A stretch of DNA of 20,286 bases. Origin: Chara braunii (Eukaryota; Streptophyta; Charophyceae; Charales; Characeae). Each line of letters begins with the position of its first letter. The stretch's first letter is position 1. A program made the translations under genes and the position numbers. Below are positions 8,295 through 17,431 of the stretch, piece after piece. The notes under the pieces were generated by a model. It ran no database searches, was not told the origin of the DNA, and saw only the letters and a list, made by a program, of their open reading frames with translations. Where the stretch lies: positions 411,270 through 431,555 of the forward strand of contig BFEA01000046.1 of assembly GCA_003427395.1 (NCBI GenBank), written 5' to 3'.

Positions 8295-9429
8295 ATCTAC
8301 GAGATCTTCCCTTTTGAAGAATAATAAAATTAGGACTTCTTCTGCTAAGCTCTTGACATGGTTGTGGTCACATTCATCCAGGTCTGGACATAATTGCAGT
8401 CATATACGTTTAGGAAAGTGCTAGAGAGTGTGCCCTGAGAAGAGTAGAAAAGAGTTGCATCAGCGTCCCAAAGTTTTCACAAGAGGTTAGCGGGGAACCC
8501 CACTTTGCAGCTGTTCTGAAAATTTAGGCCTCCCTTAACCATCTCTCAAATCGTCAACTTTCAATTAAAAAAACAATCGCTTGCTTGTACTGAAGTGTCC
8601 GTGGACTGTGCAGATAACGAGGGTGCGTGACAACCTGCACCGTCATGATTCGTAGAGTGTGAGAAAACCTGCTCTCCAAAGGAACATTACTCCCGAGTCC
8701 TAACCAAAATGCCGGGTCAATAAAACAAAATCGTCTCTGCAAAAGAGTTGCCAGCTGCTACCGGTGTTTTCCGAATATAATTTTGTAATGAAATATCATG
8801 CTTTGCTTTTCTGTATTCAGAGCCCTGGTTTAGATTTTAGGAGCGCATGTGAAAGTCTTTCGTTCCTTTGACGATGATTAATAGCAAAATGAGCACATCT
8901 CAGTTTCTAGGGCTTGACTGAACTGCTGTTTTTCTTTTTTTTTTTTAACCACCACTACCTCTGCTAGTCTTGGGAAAGGAAAAATGGCTGTTTTCCCATC
9001 TTTTCCGAACTTTTCGGGGGTTGGGCGAGGCTTGGCGGTTGGACCTTGTGGGCCCCTTCGAAAAATAAAAAGAAAAACAAAAGATCATGTTTCCCGTGCA
9101 CCAAGTTGTGCTCACACCAAAACTCACACGCTCGTACCTAACCGCTATAGTGGCCAATTTGAGGTTATCGGACGCAGGCTCCTGACGTGGATGCCGCTGG
9201 GGGATGCCAACCCTGGATGTGTGATCTGCAGTTGTCATCTTGCTTCAACTTTCTGCACCGTCGAAATGTTGGCAAGTATGTCATTTTGCCGCGATCGCGG
9301 CCAGCCCTCAGATGAAAGATTTGGAGACGTCCGATGTGAACTCTGATGCGGCTGTCGTGGCGCGGAAATGTGTTTGTGTTTTTGACGAGTTCTGTTTTGG
9401 TCACATCAACCATTATGTACTTCGTTTCT
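8295..9429. other. Intergenic stretch without recognisable gene
   Basis: No frame here is convincing. A T-rich run lies at 8932-8946. From about 9337 there is weak similarity to the host repeat at 18790-18850 (a diverged GATGCGGCTGTCGTG/GATGAGGCGGTGCAA block and TTTTGGTCACATCAA/TTTTTGTCACATGGA), so the flanking repeat may begin here. Confidence 0.4.
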
Positions 9430-9563
9430 TGAGGGGCCCCAGCAGGACTGCACACGGTGAAATGTAGACATTTACCCGGCCGTCAGATGTGGACATCGGA
9501 TGGCAAGAGTTCGCCGGGATCCCTCCATGTGGGGTAAAGGCGTTTGTGCAGCTTAGGTGCGGA
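9430..9563 (+). repeat. Host repeat, left part, interrupted by element B
   Basis: This matches 18477-18615: GGGGCCCC, GGTGAAATGTAGACATTTACC, ACATCGGATGGCAAGAGTTC, GCCGGGATCCCT, GGGGTAAA, GTGCAGC and TAGGTGCGGA recur in the same order with scattered changes. It stops exactly where the 5' LTR of B begins, so B inserted into a pre-existing copy. Confidence 0.85.
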
Positions 9564-10488
9564 TGCGAGGCTAGTGCCTCTATGAGCCCCATTCAGCCCC
9601 CATTTTGGAGCCAGTCGGCCGCCCTAAGTGAAGGCAGGCTCGACAAGGCCCTCAGGGCCCTATTTCGGCCACTGCGCAACTAAGGAAATTCAGGCAGTTG
9701 CTCAGCGCCAGTTGGTTGAGGAAACTCAGGCCCTGGGCCGCCTGTGTGAATGAATGGAAAGCAGGCCCTGGGCTGGATACGGGTACTGGGCCAAGCACAT
9801 GCCAAAGGCAGTTGGGCACATGCAACTACCGCAGGCCCCAGGCCTGTTCTCGATTGTGCTGGGCCTCAGGCTACCGGGGCCTACTGGAAGCTTCCTGGGA
9901 CTGGACGCAGGCAGGCCACTTCGATATAGCGAAGGGCCTGCCTCCTCATTCGGCATTCGGGTGCTGGATGCATGCTGCGCAAGCGCTGCTGCGCTATTTG
10001 CTGGCTGGCACTCACGCTCTCACGGGCGAGCAGGAAGGAGCGGGCAGCCATAGCCGAGCTGCTCCGCTGTGAGCTGGGTGTGGCGCAGGGTGGTCCTTGG
10101 GTGCTAGTGGCATCTGTGTGTTGGGGAACGAGGTTGTGAGTGAAGCGAGAGACATACCTGGTGCTGGAAGCGTGCGACATAGGTCGTTGTATGCTCGTAC
10201 TTCAGGAAAGTTGTTGATGTCATCTTTCGGCATTGTAGTTTAGGCTAGATAGGATCTGCCATCTGTAGTCTGGGCGCCGAGCGCCAGATAGGATATCAAC
10301 ATTGGTTCTTCTTTGATGATGATGATGATGAGACATTACCAGCATTGTCAATTTTGAGCTCTTGGTGTCTTCTTATTTGGTGAAACTCGTGATGCAATTC
10401 TGCTGTTGGTTCGAGGTCACGACTATCTGGTCTTGTGAATATGATGCTGTTTGATTGCTGAAGTTCGCTATTGCTCATCTTCCTTGCA
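9564..10488 (+). repeat. 5' LTR of element B (complete, 925 bp)
   Basis: It begins TGCGAGGCTAGTGCC and ends TTGCA, three bases before the primer site. It aligns with the 3' LTR from the first base to 10407; the last 81 bases are found only here. It carries a (GAT)n run near 10314 (three bases longer than in the 3' copy) and a 16-base segment near 9705-9720 that the 3' copy lacks. It is rich in AGGCCC/GGGCCT phrases. No clear TATA box was found. The about 99-residue frames present in both LTRs are shared only because the DNA is duplicated. Confidence 0.93.
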
Positions 10489-10491
10489 ATT

Positions 10492-10502
10492 TGGTATCGG
10501 AG
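10492..10502 (+). promoter_or_regulatory. Primer binding site of element B
   Basis: TGGTATCGGAG starts three bases after the 5' LTR. It differs at one base from the plant initiator-Met primer site TGGTATCAGAG and is identical to the site of element C. It would prime minus-strand DNA synthesis. Confidence 0.8.
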
Positions 10503-11765
10503 TTGTGGTACGATGGCGCTCATCTGGCGCTTGTCTTCTGCCTTATGCGGTACATACATGCGGTCTGCTTGGCGAGTTTGGCCGTAAGTGGTGTGTAGTG
10601 AGGAGGGTGGAGACGAGTGTAGTGGCGACCCAGGAGGTGAGGGGATCGCCAGGAAGGCTACGAGAGGTGTAATGTGGTCTGGACAGTGTGATGACAGTGT
10701 GATGAGAACTATCTAATGTGCGATTGGTGCTGAGGTGGAACGGCGTGCAATGCTGGTTGTACCGAAGCAATGACTGGTCATCAAAATCGGCATTTGGTCA
10801 TCTGGTGAGATTATCTCTGTGGTTGGGGGCAGCTATTTGAGGTACGTTGCTCTTAACCTTATCTACCCTCTCCGACACTTCTTACCGTGAGGTTGTGTGT
10901 TCCTTTTTGAGAGTCCTCTCATTGTGAGGTGTCGAGTGCGCTCAACCTGGAGAGTCGGCAATGTTCACGTGGAGCATCTGGGAGAAGATGGGCGGAGGTT
11001 TTTGAAGGGCCCTGGACGAAGCACTGGGTCACGGTCACCATGCCAACCCACCGGGAGTAGAGCACGCATGCTTTGCTGCTTGTCCTTTGTTCGGCTTGCT
11101 GCGCTGTTAGATGGGTACTGAAGGGCAGGCCAGCCCTTACGGGAGACGAGACCGGGCGTCTTTAAATAAGCGTTGGAAGGGGAACCATTGGCTGTGATCG
11201 TCGTCCGGCTGCGACGTAAAGGAATTCCTGGAGTCACTTGGGGGCGGACGTTAAATTGCCTCTGGATCAGCCAATGGTTGTAAGGCTCGCTGCACGTGAG
11301 GATAATCCAGTGAAGGGCTGGCCAGCTCAGCAGGTACTCGGGGCACAGGGGTGGGCCGAACACACACCTTTTAAACACGCAACGCCTCCGGATTGCTCAG
11401 GGACGCTAACGTCAAGTGATACTCAGGGGAACTAAGGGAGGGGTAGATTTCAGGTGATAAGTTCGAGAAAAATTCCATGCTGTCCTATCCACACAAATGA
11501 TTCTATTTTTATGATTTGATTAGTTAGGTGTACAGCCATTGACATCTGACAGACAACATTAGTTAGAACTGTTTCTTGTTCATGGTGCTTCTGTTTGCGG
11601 ACTAGTCAAGCTAAAAATAGTTTTGTTTGTAGGAATCTGACTTACCTGTTGACCTCAAGTGATATCTGTTCCAAAATAGCAACCACCTAATTAGTTGGTC
11701 TGTGCACTACGCTGCGGTAGGCATCCAGAGTGCATTAGTGCAGATTGTGTACAGTGCTGTAGCTT
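10503..11765 (+). other. Untranslated leader of element B
   Basis: About 1.26 kb between primer site and gag start with no convincing frame. It contains a perfect 12-base inverted repeat, AACCATTGGCTG (11183-11194) and CAGCCAATGGTT (11268-11279). Flanking it are AAGGGCAGGCCAGCCCTT (11121-11138) and AAGGGCTGGCC (11313-11323), which extend the foldback. A leader of this length usually holds packaging and dimerisation signals; assigning that role here is inference. Confidence 0.6.
11121..11323 (+). repeat. Foldback (inverted repeat) in the leader of element B
   Basis: The left arm 11121-11194 and right arm 11268-11323 pair best at their two ends: 12 perfect pairs innermost (11183-11194 with 11268-11279) and AAGGGC..GGCC sequences outermost. 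A TTTAAATA sequence lies within the left arm at about 11161. It could be an RNA structure of the element or an old nested insertion. Confidence 0.5.
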
Positions 11766-12757
11766 ATGAGCGATAGGGAGGAACAGCAACCGGACGACCG
11801 GATCTTGCGATCGGCAAGGCGCCTGATTGCCCACTTGGCATTAGGACCATAGGGTGACAGGTACCTGTTTCGCCAACGTAGAGAAAGGCTGCAACAACAG
11901 AGGAGGGCTAGAGCAGCAGAGGCTAGAGCCGGGCACTTGTGAGTGAAGCCGCAGCTTCAGAAGCTATGTCTACTTCTGAGCAGCAGACTTCTCAGGCCGG
12001 TAGTTCAGGATCTGTCGGGTCAACGGTCGCGCAGACCCAGAGTCAGTCCACTGGCGTAATGGCAAGCCAGCCGTTAGTGTTGACTTCCGATGAGATCGCC
12101 ATATAGCAGGCAGCCCTGCAGGAGGCACAACTGCAGCATGCCTTAGGACAGATAAAACCGGAGAAAGAAAGAATGATTAGAAGAAGAGCCAGGATGCAGC
12201 GGAGAGCGGCGGACGTTAGTGAGTTAGAGGAGATGGACCTGACACACGTGACGGATGATGTGAGGATCATCCGGTCTGTACTGCTGAATGTAGTGGAGAT
12301 GCAGGACCAGCAAACAACCATCCTTCAGGACATCCAGCAAAGTCTGGCCCTGTTGGTTGGGCGAGCGTCGGCAACGTCGCCAATGTCCACGCTTGGTGCC
12401 TGGCCCGTTGTACAGCCTCCTCCTTTTGTCCCACCGGTGACTGGGGTATCCCCATATGTAGCCCCATCATCGGTCGCGATCGTTTCCGTGGGCATGCCGC
12501 TATCAGGAGGGGTATCAGCAGGAACTAGTTTGCAGGTTCCTGTAAAGACAGTGTACACCCAATCTCTGTTGCAGGTTGCGGTCACCACGCAGCCTGCTGT
12601 CTCGCAGCCTGTGCACCTGCAAGGCACACAGCCACAGCAGCTAGCACAGCAACCTGTGTCACAGGGTCCATAGCCCGGAGTGATGCAGGGACCGGGACAA
12701 ATACAGTGGGTTCCAAAGACGGCCATCGCCGCTCCGAAACTCTTCACAGGGGATAAG
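11766..12757 (+). pseudogene. gag: Gag N-terminal region of element B (broken)
   Basis: Translation is proposed from ATG 11766: MSDREEQQPDDRILRSARRL, then a basic Arg/Gln/Ala-rich helix (RRERLQQQRRARAAEARAG). A TAG at 11850 interrupts this. At about 11938 one base appears lost, and the frame continues SEAAASEAMSTSEQQ, with TAG at 12104 in a Gln-rich helix and TAG at 12671. Residues encoded by about 12173-12370 form a likely coiled coil (ELEEMDLTHVTDDVRIIRSV and following). A Pro/Gln/Val-rich linker follows. The frame reads PKLFTGDKRG before changing again near 12757 into the capsid-like domain. The start is chosen because the Ser/Glu-rich opening and basic helix are continuous from it in two adjacent frames. 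The N-terminal role in Gag assembly is family knowledge. Confidence 0.65.
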
Positions 12758-13730
12758 AGAGGTCGACACGTGGTTGAGGGCAGTGCCAGTCTATGTTAGG
12801 TGTAAACTTACCTTGCCGCACGAAGAAGTGCTTGTGGCTGCCTCCTGCCTAGAGGGTAGTGCAACAAGATGGTTGAGTGGTTTAGTGCAGCTCCAGGGGT
12901 ATGGTCATGACTTCCACGCTTGGGCAGTCACCCAGAAATTGGATGACTTCCTTAAGCTGGTGGAGGAAAGGTGGCATGATCCTCAGGAGGCCCAAAGGGC
13001 CACTGATGCGATCCTGACACTGCACACGCGGCAGTTTAAGTTAGTAAGGGAAGCCACGGACGCTGTTGAGCGTCTGATCTTTGTCCCTGGGGTGCGCTAT
13101 GACCCCCAGGTTTTACTCACCTCGTACCTGAGATGCTTCTCTTTGCCTCTCAGGAACCAGTTGGCAGGTGAGGCCAACATCAATATGCACAACTTTCCTT
13201 CGTTCAGCAAGAAGGCCCTAAACCTTGAGGCAAAGATAGGGCATGGACATGCACCCACTACGGATGGGAGGAAGAAGACACTGCCTCCTAACTGGAAAGC
13301 GAAAGGTCGCTTGATGTTTGTCGACAACGATGGTTCAACCATCGAGTTGGACGGCAACTTCCAGGAGGGAGTAGGTTCAGAGGCAGGCAGCGTAGACGCT
13401 TCAGAGGGTGGAGTAGTCGCTGTCGTATCTCAAAAAGGAAAGACGACCGGTAGACGCCGCGGAGGCTCCTGGTCTAGGAGTCAAGTCGACCCCAACGCTC
13501 CTCCATGGGAGAAAGCGGGTCTTACAGAGGACGTGTTGCGAGATCGTTGCTCACGGCAGGCCTGTATTCGTTGTGGTCAATATGGCCACAACCAATTCAA
13601 GTGGCGAAATAAGAAAGTGACAAAAAAAATCCCGCCTACGATGGGGCAGGTGTTGGGATCCTCTCATCCCGTTGGCAGCAACGTTGCCAGTACTTCAGGC
13701 AGTGCTCCGGGAAACACGTCGGGCCAGTAG
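12758..13730 (+). CDS. gag: Gag capsid (Retrotrans_gag) and nucleocapsid fragment of element B
   Basis: An open frame of over 318 codons, entered by frameshift rather than at an ATG. From the TTG at 12774, residues 1-150 form a Retrotrans_gag capsid-like domain (WLSGLVQLQG, WHDPQEAQRATDAI, ATDAVERLIFVPGVRYDPQ, LLTSYLRC). A basic linker follows (about 165-235). A zinc knuckle at 264-277 has the spacing C-X2-C-X4-H-X4 but ends in Trp277 (TGG 13602) instead of Cys, which should weaken RNA binding. The frame ends at TAG 13728. In the family this protein forms the virus-like particle and packages the RNA. The pol frame is -1 relative to it, with a slippery heptamer at 13622-13628. Confidence 0.88.
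13622..13628 (+). promoter_or_regulatory. Candidate -1 ribosomal frameshift site between gag and pol of element B
   Basis: Read in the gag frame the sequence is AC-A_AAA_AAA-ATC, a classical X_XXY_YYZ heptamer. The pol frame is exactly -1 and is open from 13613 through the site to the TAG at 13757. Two small hairpins follow at 13655-13670 (GGGAT/ATCCC) and 13674-13689 (TGGCA/TGCCA). The spacer to the first, about 26 bases, is longer than usual, so the stimulator is uncertain. Confidence 0.45.
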
Positions 13731-13759
13731 GAATAGTAGTTGTTCCTGTTAGGGTCTAG

Positions 13760-15580
13760 GTGGTGGAGACACCCTCACCATCTCGAGAGATGGCCCAAGC
13801 TACTGACCCCAGCGTCGTCCCACAAGCACATTCAGACCCATCGAGCCTCTGTCCGGTGAAGGTGTTTGAATCCTTAGAGGAGCTAGAGGTGGAGTGGTCT
13901 AGATCAGACCCGCTAGCTTCTTGGACGACACTAGTCAAAGCCCCGAAAGGTGAGATGTTCGTCAACGAGGTTGTCATTGGCGGCCGCAAGGCCGGGGCCT
14001 ATTACGACACTTGCTCGACTATAAACTTTATCAGTCGCGCGTGCGTTGAAAGGCTGCATTTACAGGGGCGAGTGCAGCGCCTGAGTCGACCTGTGGAGTC
14101 GACCTGTGCCAACAAACAGCGCATGGTAGTCAATGACTACCTCCAAGATATTGAGCGTTGTTTCCCGTACGTGGGAGGGGAATTGAGACATTGCGTCTCG
14201 TTCCTAGTGAGCGATGAACTCCCCATGGACATGTTGTTAGGTATGTGCTACCTCCCTGTGGCACAGCCCCAGTTTGACTTGGACCGAAAAGTGGTCAAAC
14301 ACACTTTGCCAGGTGGAGGGACGGCCAGATTGCACAAGTTCAAAACTAGTAGTCTGATCGAGTCCCATGGATGCATGTGTGCGGCCGCGTTCTATAACTA
14401 TTATAAGCAAAATCAGGAGGAGGGTATATACTTAGTTTATGTCTCTGCTGCAGGCGAGCCCGTGAAAATGTCGTTGGAGATAGAGGGAGTAGTTGCCAAG
14501 TACCCTGATGTATTTGAAGAGCCTACAGGGGTTGTAGAGAGGGAGGTCGTCCATGCGATAGAGATTATCGCAGGGTCTAGCATCTCGAAGGGTAGGATCT
14601 ATCGGATGTCTCCAAGCGAGCTTGATGAGCTTCGCCGACAACTCAAGGAACTCGTAGAGAAGGGTTGGATCCGGCCGAGTGTCTCTCCTTATGGATCTCC
14701 AGTACTATTCGTACCTAAGAAGAAGGAGGGCAAACTTAGGATGTGCATTGACTATAGGGGCCTCAATGCCATCACTGTTAAGAATAGAGAGCCCCTACCA
14801 CACATCGATTATCTGTTAGATAGAGTGCAAGGGTGTCGGTACTTCAGTAAGATAGATCTGAAGTCCGGGTACCATCAGATTGCAATCCGGCCCGAGGATC
14901 AGCACAAAACCGCTTTTCAGACCAGGTATGGTCTGTACAAGTTTGTGGTGAGGCCTTTCGGCCTTTGCAATGCTCCTGGCACCTTTCAACACGCTATGAA
15001 TCGGATATTCCATGACTACTTGGATAAGTTTGTCATCGTGTACCTCGATGACATACTTATTTTTAGTAAGACTGTCGAGGAGCATGTTGCACATTTGGAC
15101 AAAGTCAGCCTACTGCGACAACACAAGTTCAAGATCAACGGTGAGAAGTGCGAGTTTGGCCGCACCCGTGTCTTGTACTTGGGCCATGAGATATCTGCGG
15201 AAGGGTTAAAGCCCGATGACGCGAAGGTGGCCAACATTCGTGATTGGCCACGTCCTCAGTCTGTGACTGAGATGAGATCTTTCTTTGGAATGACAGACTA
15301 CTATAGGACTTTTGTTAAGAACTATAGCATAGTGGCCGCTCCTTTGACTGATCTGACCCGCCTTGACACCCCATGGGAGTGGACAGATGAGTGCGAGACT
15401 GATTTCAGACATCTGAAGCATGCGTTGATGCACTACGAGGTCTTGAAACTTCCTGATCCTGATAAGCCGTTTATAGTCACCACGGATGCCAGCCAATATG
15501 GCATTGGCGCCGTGCTCGCACATCAGGAGGGGCCAAAGTTTAGGCCTATGGAGTACATGTCCAAGAAAATGCCGTCTTAG
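13760..15580 (+). CDS. pol: Pol of element B, part 1: protease, reverse transcriptase, start of RNase H
   Basis: A 606-codon frame, the longest in the window. It is not ATG-initiated: GTG 13760 merely follows a TAG at 13757, and the same frame is open back to 13613 apart from that TAG. The protease active site is YYDTCSTINFIS (Asp83), with Cys85 where Gly is usual. The reverse transcriptase, about 290-470, has KLRMCIDYRGLN, FSKIDLKSGYHQI (catalytic Asp366), RPFGLCNAPGTFQ and YLDDILIFS (Asp430, Asp431), then the thumb region LYLGHEISAEG. RNase H begins with FIVTTDASQYGIGAVL (Asp576). The frame ends at TAG 15578, inside RNase H where the next frame residues continue the domain at once. Domain content is certain; activity is excluded by the stops unless TAG is read through. 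Confidence 0.93.
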   Translation: MVETPSPSREMAQATDPSVVPQAHSDPSSLCPVKVFESLEELEVEWSRSDPLASWTTLVKAPKGEMFVNEVVIGGRKAGAYYDTCSTINFISRACVERLHLQGRVQRLSRPVESTCANKQRMVVNDYLQDIERCFPYVGGELRHCVSFLVSDELPMDMLLGMCYLPVAQPQFDLDRKVVKHTLPGGGTARLHKFKTSSLIESHGCMCAAAFYNYYKQNQEEGIYLVYVSAAGEPVKMSLEIEGVVAKYPDVFEEPTGVVEREVVHAIEIIAGSSISKGRIYRMSPSELDELRRQLKELVEKGWIRPSVSPYGSPVLFVPKKKEGKLRMCIDYRGLNAITVKNREPLPHIDYLLDRVQGCRYFSKIDLKSGYHQIAIRPEDQHKTAFQTRYGLYKFVVRPFGLCNAPGTFQHAMNRIFHDYLDKFVIVYLDDILIFSKTVEEHVAHLDKVSLLRQHKFKINGEKCEFGRTRVLYLGHEISAEGLKPDDAKVANIRDWPRPQSVTEMRSFFGMTDYYRTFVKNYSIVAAPLTDLTRLDTPWEWTDECETDFRHLKHALMHYEVLKLPDPDKPFIVTTDASQYGIGAVLAHQEGPKFRPMEYMSKKMPS

Positions 15581-16465
15581 AAGTTGGCTAAGTCCACCTA
15601 TGAGAAGGAACTCTATGCGGTTTACAAGGCTCTGACCCATTGGAGACACCATCTCCTTGCGAGGTTCTTCATCCTCACGACTGATCATCAAACCCTGAGA
15701 TGGATGAAAACTCACCCTGTACTCTCTAACGCCCTCAAGCGTTGGATCGAAGTCATTGAGCGGTATGACTTTGACCCTCAGTATCAGAAAGGGGAGTACA
15801 ACAAGGTTGCTGATGCCTTGTTGCGTAGACCTGATTTCTCAGGTGCGCTGATTACTGAGTTCGATCTGACGGACAATGTTACTCAGTCCTTGGTGGAAGC
15901 CTATCGTGAGGACCAGTTCATGTCTGAGATCATACGCAGACTTTAGGCAAAGGACAAGAAGACCTCTGCCGAGTTTGAGTTGGTCAATGGCTTGCTGTTC
16001 CTTGAGAAGGCAGGGAATAAACGACTGTGTGTTCCCAATAGCGAGTCTTTGCGTAGTTTGTTTTTAGGTGAGTGTCATGATGCCACCAGCCATTTTGGGT
16101 ATAAAAAGATCGCAGCCAACCTGGTGCAGCGGTTCTGGTGGTCCACGATGATGCGAGATGCCCAGCTGTACGTTGAGACTTGTCAAGTTTGTCAACGGGA
16201 CAAGCCACGTACTCAGGCTCCTCTTGGGCTTCTGAAACCCCTTCCGATTACGGAACGGCCTGGTGAGAGCCTGTCCATGGACTCCATGGATACTCTGGTC
16301 ACCAACAAGAGTGGGATGCGACATATCTTCGTCATCGTGGATAGATTTAGTAAGTATGCTAGGTTAGTAGCAATGTCGGAAACAACAAAGACGGAGTATG
16401 TGATCAGGATGTTCAAAGAGAACTGGGTCAGGGACTTCGGTTTCCCCGAAGTCTATTATCAGTGA
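15581..16465 (+). pseudogene. pol: Pol of element B, part 2: rest of RNase H and integrase N-terminal part
   Basis: Same frame as part 1, resuming right after TAG 15578. RNase H completes with STYEKELYAV (catalytic Glu at 15608) and TTDHQTLRW (Asp at 15683), followed by the usual tether KGEYNKVADALLRRPD. TAG 15944 interrupts the linker. The integrase zinc-binding HHCC module is intact: in a frame counted from ATG 15980, His33, His38, Cys68 and Cys71 (GECHDATSHFGYKK ... CQVCQRDKP). The catalytic core starts with SLSMDSMDTLVTNKSG (first Asp101) and HIFVIVDRFSKYARL. The frame is lost at about 16440-16456, shortly before the second catalytic Asp. Confidence 0.88.
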
Positions 16466-17383
16466 CAAGGATGTCTGGTTTACCAGCGAGTTGCGGAAGG
16501 CCGCTGCTGGAGAGCAGGGAACTCAGTTGTAGATGACTTCTGGGAATCACCCAGAGGCCAACGGACAGGCTGAGCAACTGAACCGCGCTGTGCAACACCT
16601 GTTGAGGCATTACATCAAGCCCAACCAGGTGGATTGGGATGAGAAGTTGGCTCTTATCGCCAACTTGTACAACAACGCTGTACACAACGCCCCCGGGGTG
16701 AGCCCAAACAGCTTATTGCTAACTTTCAAGCCTAGACTGCCCTTAGACTTTCTTCCTGAGAATCAGTCCACTGCTGCACCAGGTACCTTAGAATTTGCTT
16801 ATCGGTATGAACAGAAGATGCAGCAGGCTGTAGAACAGATGCAGAAGGCACAGGCTGCAATGATAGAGTCTGAAAATAGACACCGCCGTCCTTCTACGCT
16901 TCAGGTCGGGGACAGAGTCTGGGTTAAGTCTTCAGAACTGGGACAGGAGCACGGGATTTCCCGCAAAGTCATTCCCCAATACTTTGGACCTTGGGAAGTT
17001 TTAGACATTGTTGGGACAGATCCGGATGGTCCATCCTATGTTATCCGGATACCTGGTCATCTCCGAACTTACCCTGTCTTTCACACCTCCAAGCTGGCAC
17101 CTTTCAAAGAAACTGATCAGTTTTCATCTCGACGCTCAATGCTACCCCCAACCATGGACGGAGAGGTGGACATCAATGACATCGTGGGCCACAGAGAGCT
17201 GTCGGCATCAAGACCAACAGGCAGGGGACACCCTCGAAACCGAAGCTGCAGTATCGTGTTCGGTTCCGGTATCACACTGATCCGAAGGAGGACCATTGGC
17301 TCATCAGGGAGGAACTCATGCAGACCGCTCCTCAAGTTGTAGCCCATTACGAGAGATCTCCGAGAAAGGAAAGCGCCCCATGA
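16456..17383 (+). pseudogene. pol: Pol of element B, part 3: integrase core end and C-terminal GPY/F region
   Basis: After a one-base frame change the core continues SIISDKDVWFTSELRKA (second catalytic Asp, codon 16464) to TAG 16530, then MTSGNHPEANGQAEQLNR with the catalytic Glu at 16554. Thus D, D and E of integrase are all encoded, but split by a frameshift and a stop. The C-terminal part has a coiled segment (YEQKMQQAVEQMQKAQAAMI), VGDRVWVKSSEL and a GPY/F-type module (QYFGPWEVLDIVG, SYVIRIPGH, VFHTSKLAPF). No clear chromodomain follows. Near 17220 the frame shifts back, giving the tail QYRVRFRYHTDP ... EELMQTAPQVVAHYERS and a stop TGA at 17381. Confidence 0.88.
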
Positions 17384-17418
17384 TTGAAGACTGAGCTTCT
17401 CAGAGGACTGTTGAAGCT

Positions 17419-17431
17419 AAGGAGGAGGGAA
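17419..17431 (+). promoter_or_regulatory. Polypurine tract of element B
   Basis: AAGGAGGAGGGAA directly precedes the 3' LTR start TGCGAGG and lies 35 bases after the pol stop. This is the expected plus-strand primer; the tract before the element A LTR has the same AAGGAGG start. Confidence 0.88.

Noticed and set aside
9726-10233. Several 70-99 codon frames, repeated at 17578-18085
   Set aside because: They recur only because both LTRs are copies of each other; LTRs of this type do not encode protein and the frames show no domain.
12043-12321. Minus-strand Cys/Ser-rich frames opposite gag
   Set aside because: They are shadows of the gag reading frames and have no independent support.
11766-17383. 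A host genetic code with UAG read as Gln
   Set aside because: Frameshifts and LTR divergence already show that element B is decaying, and CHG deamination explains the TAG bias; retained only as an alternative to test.
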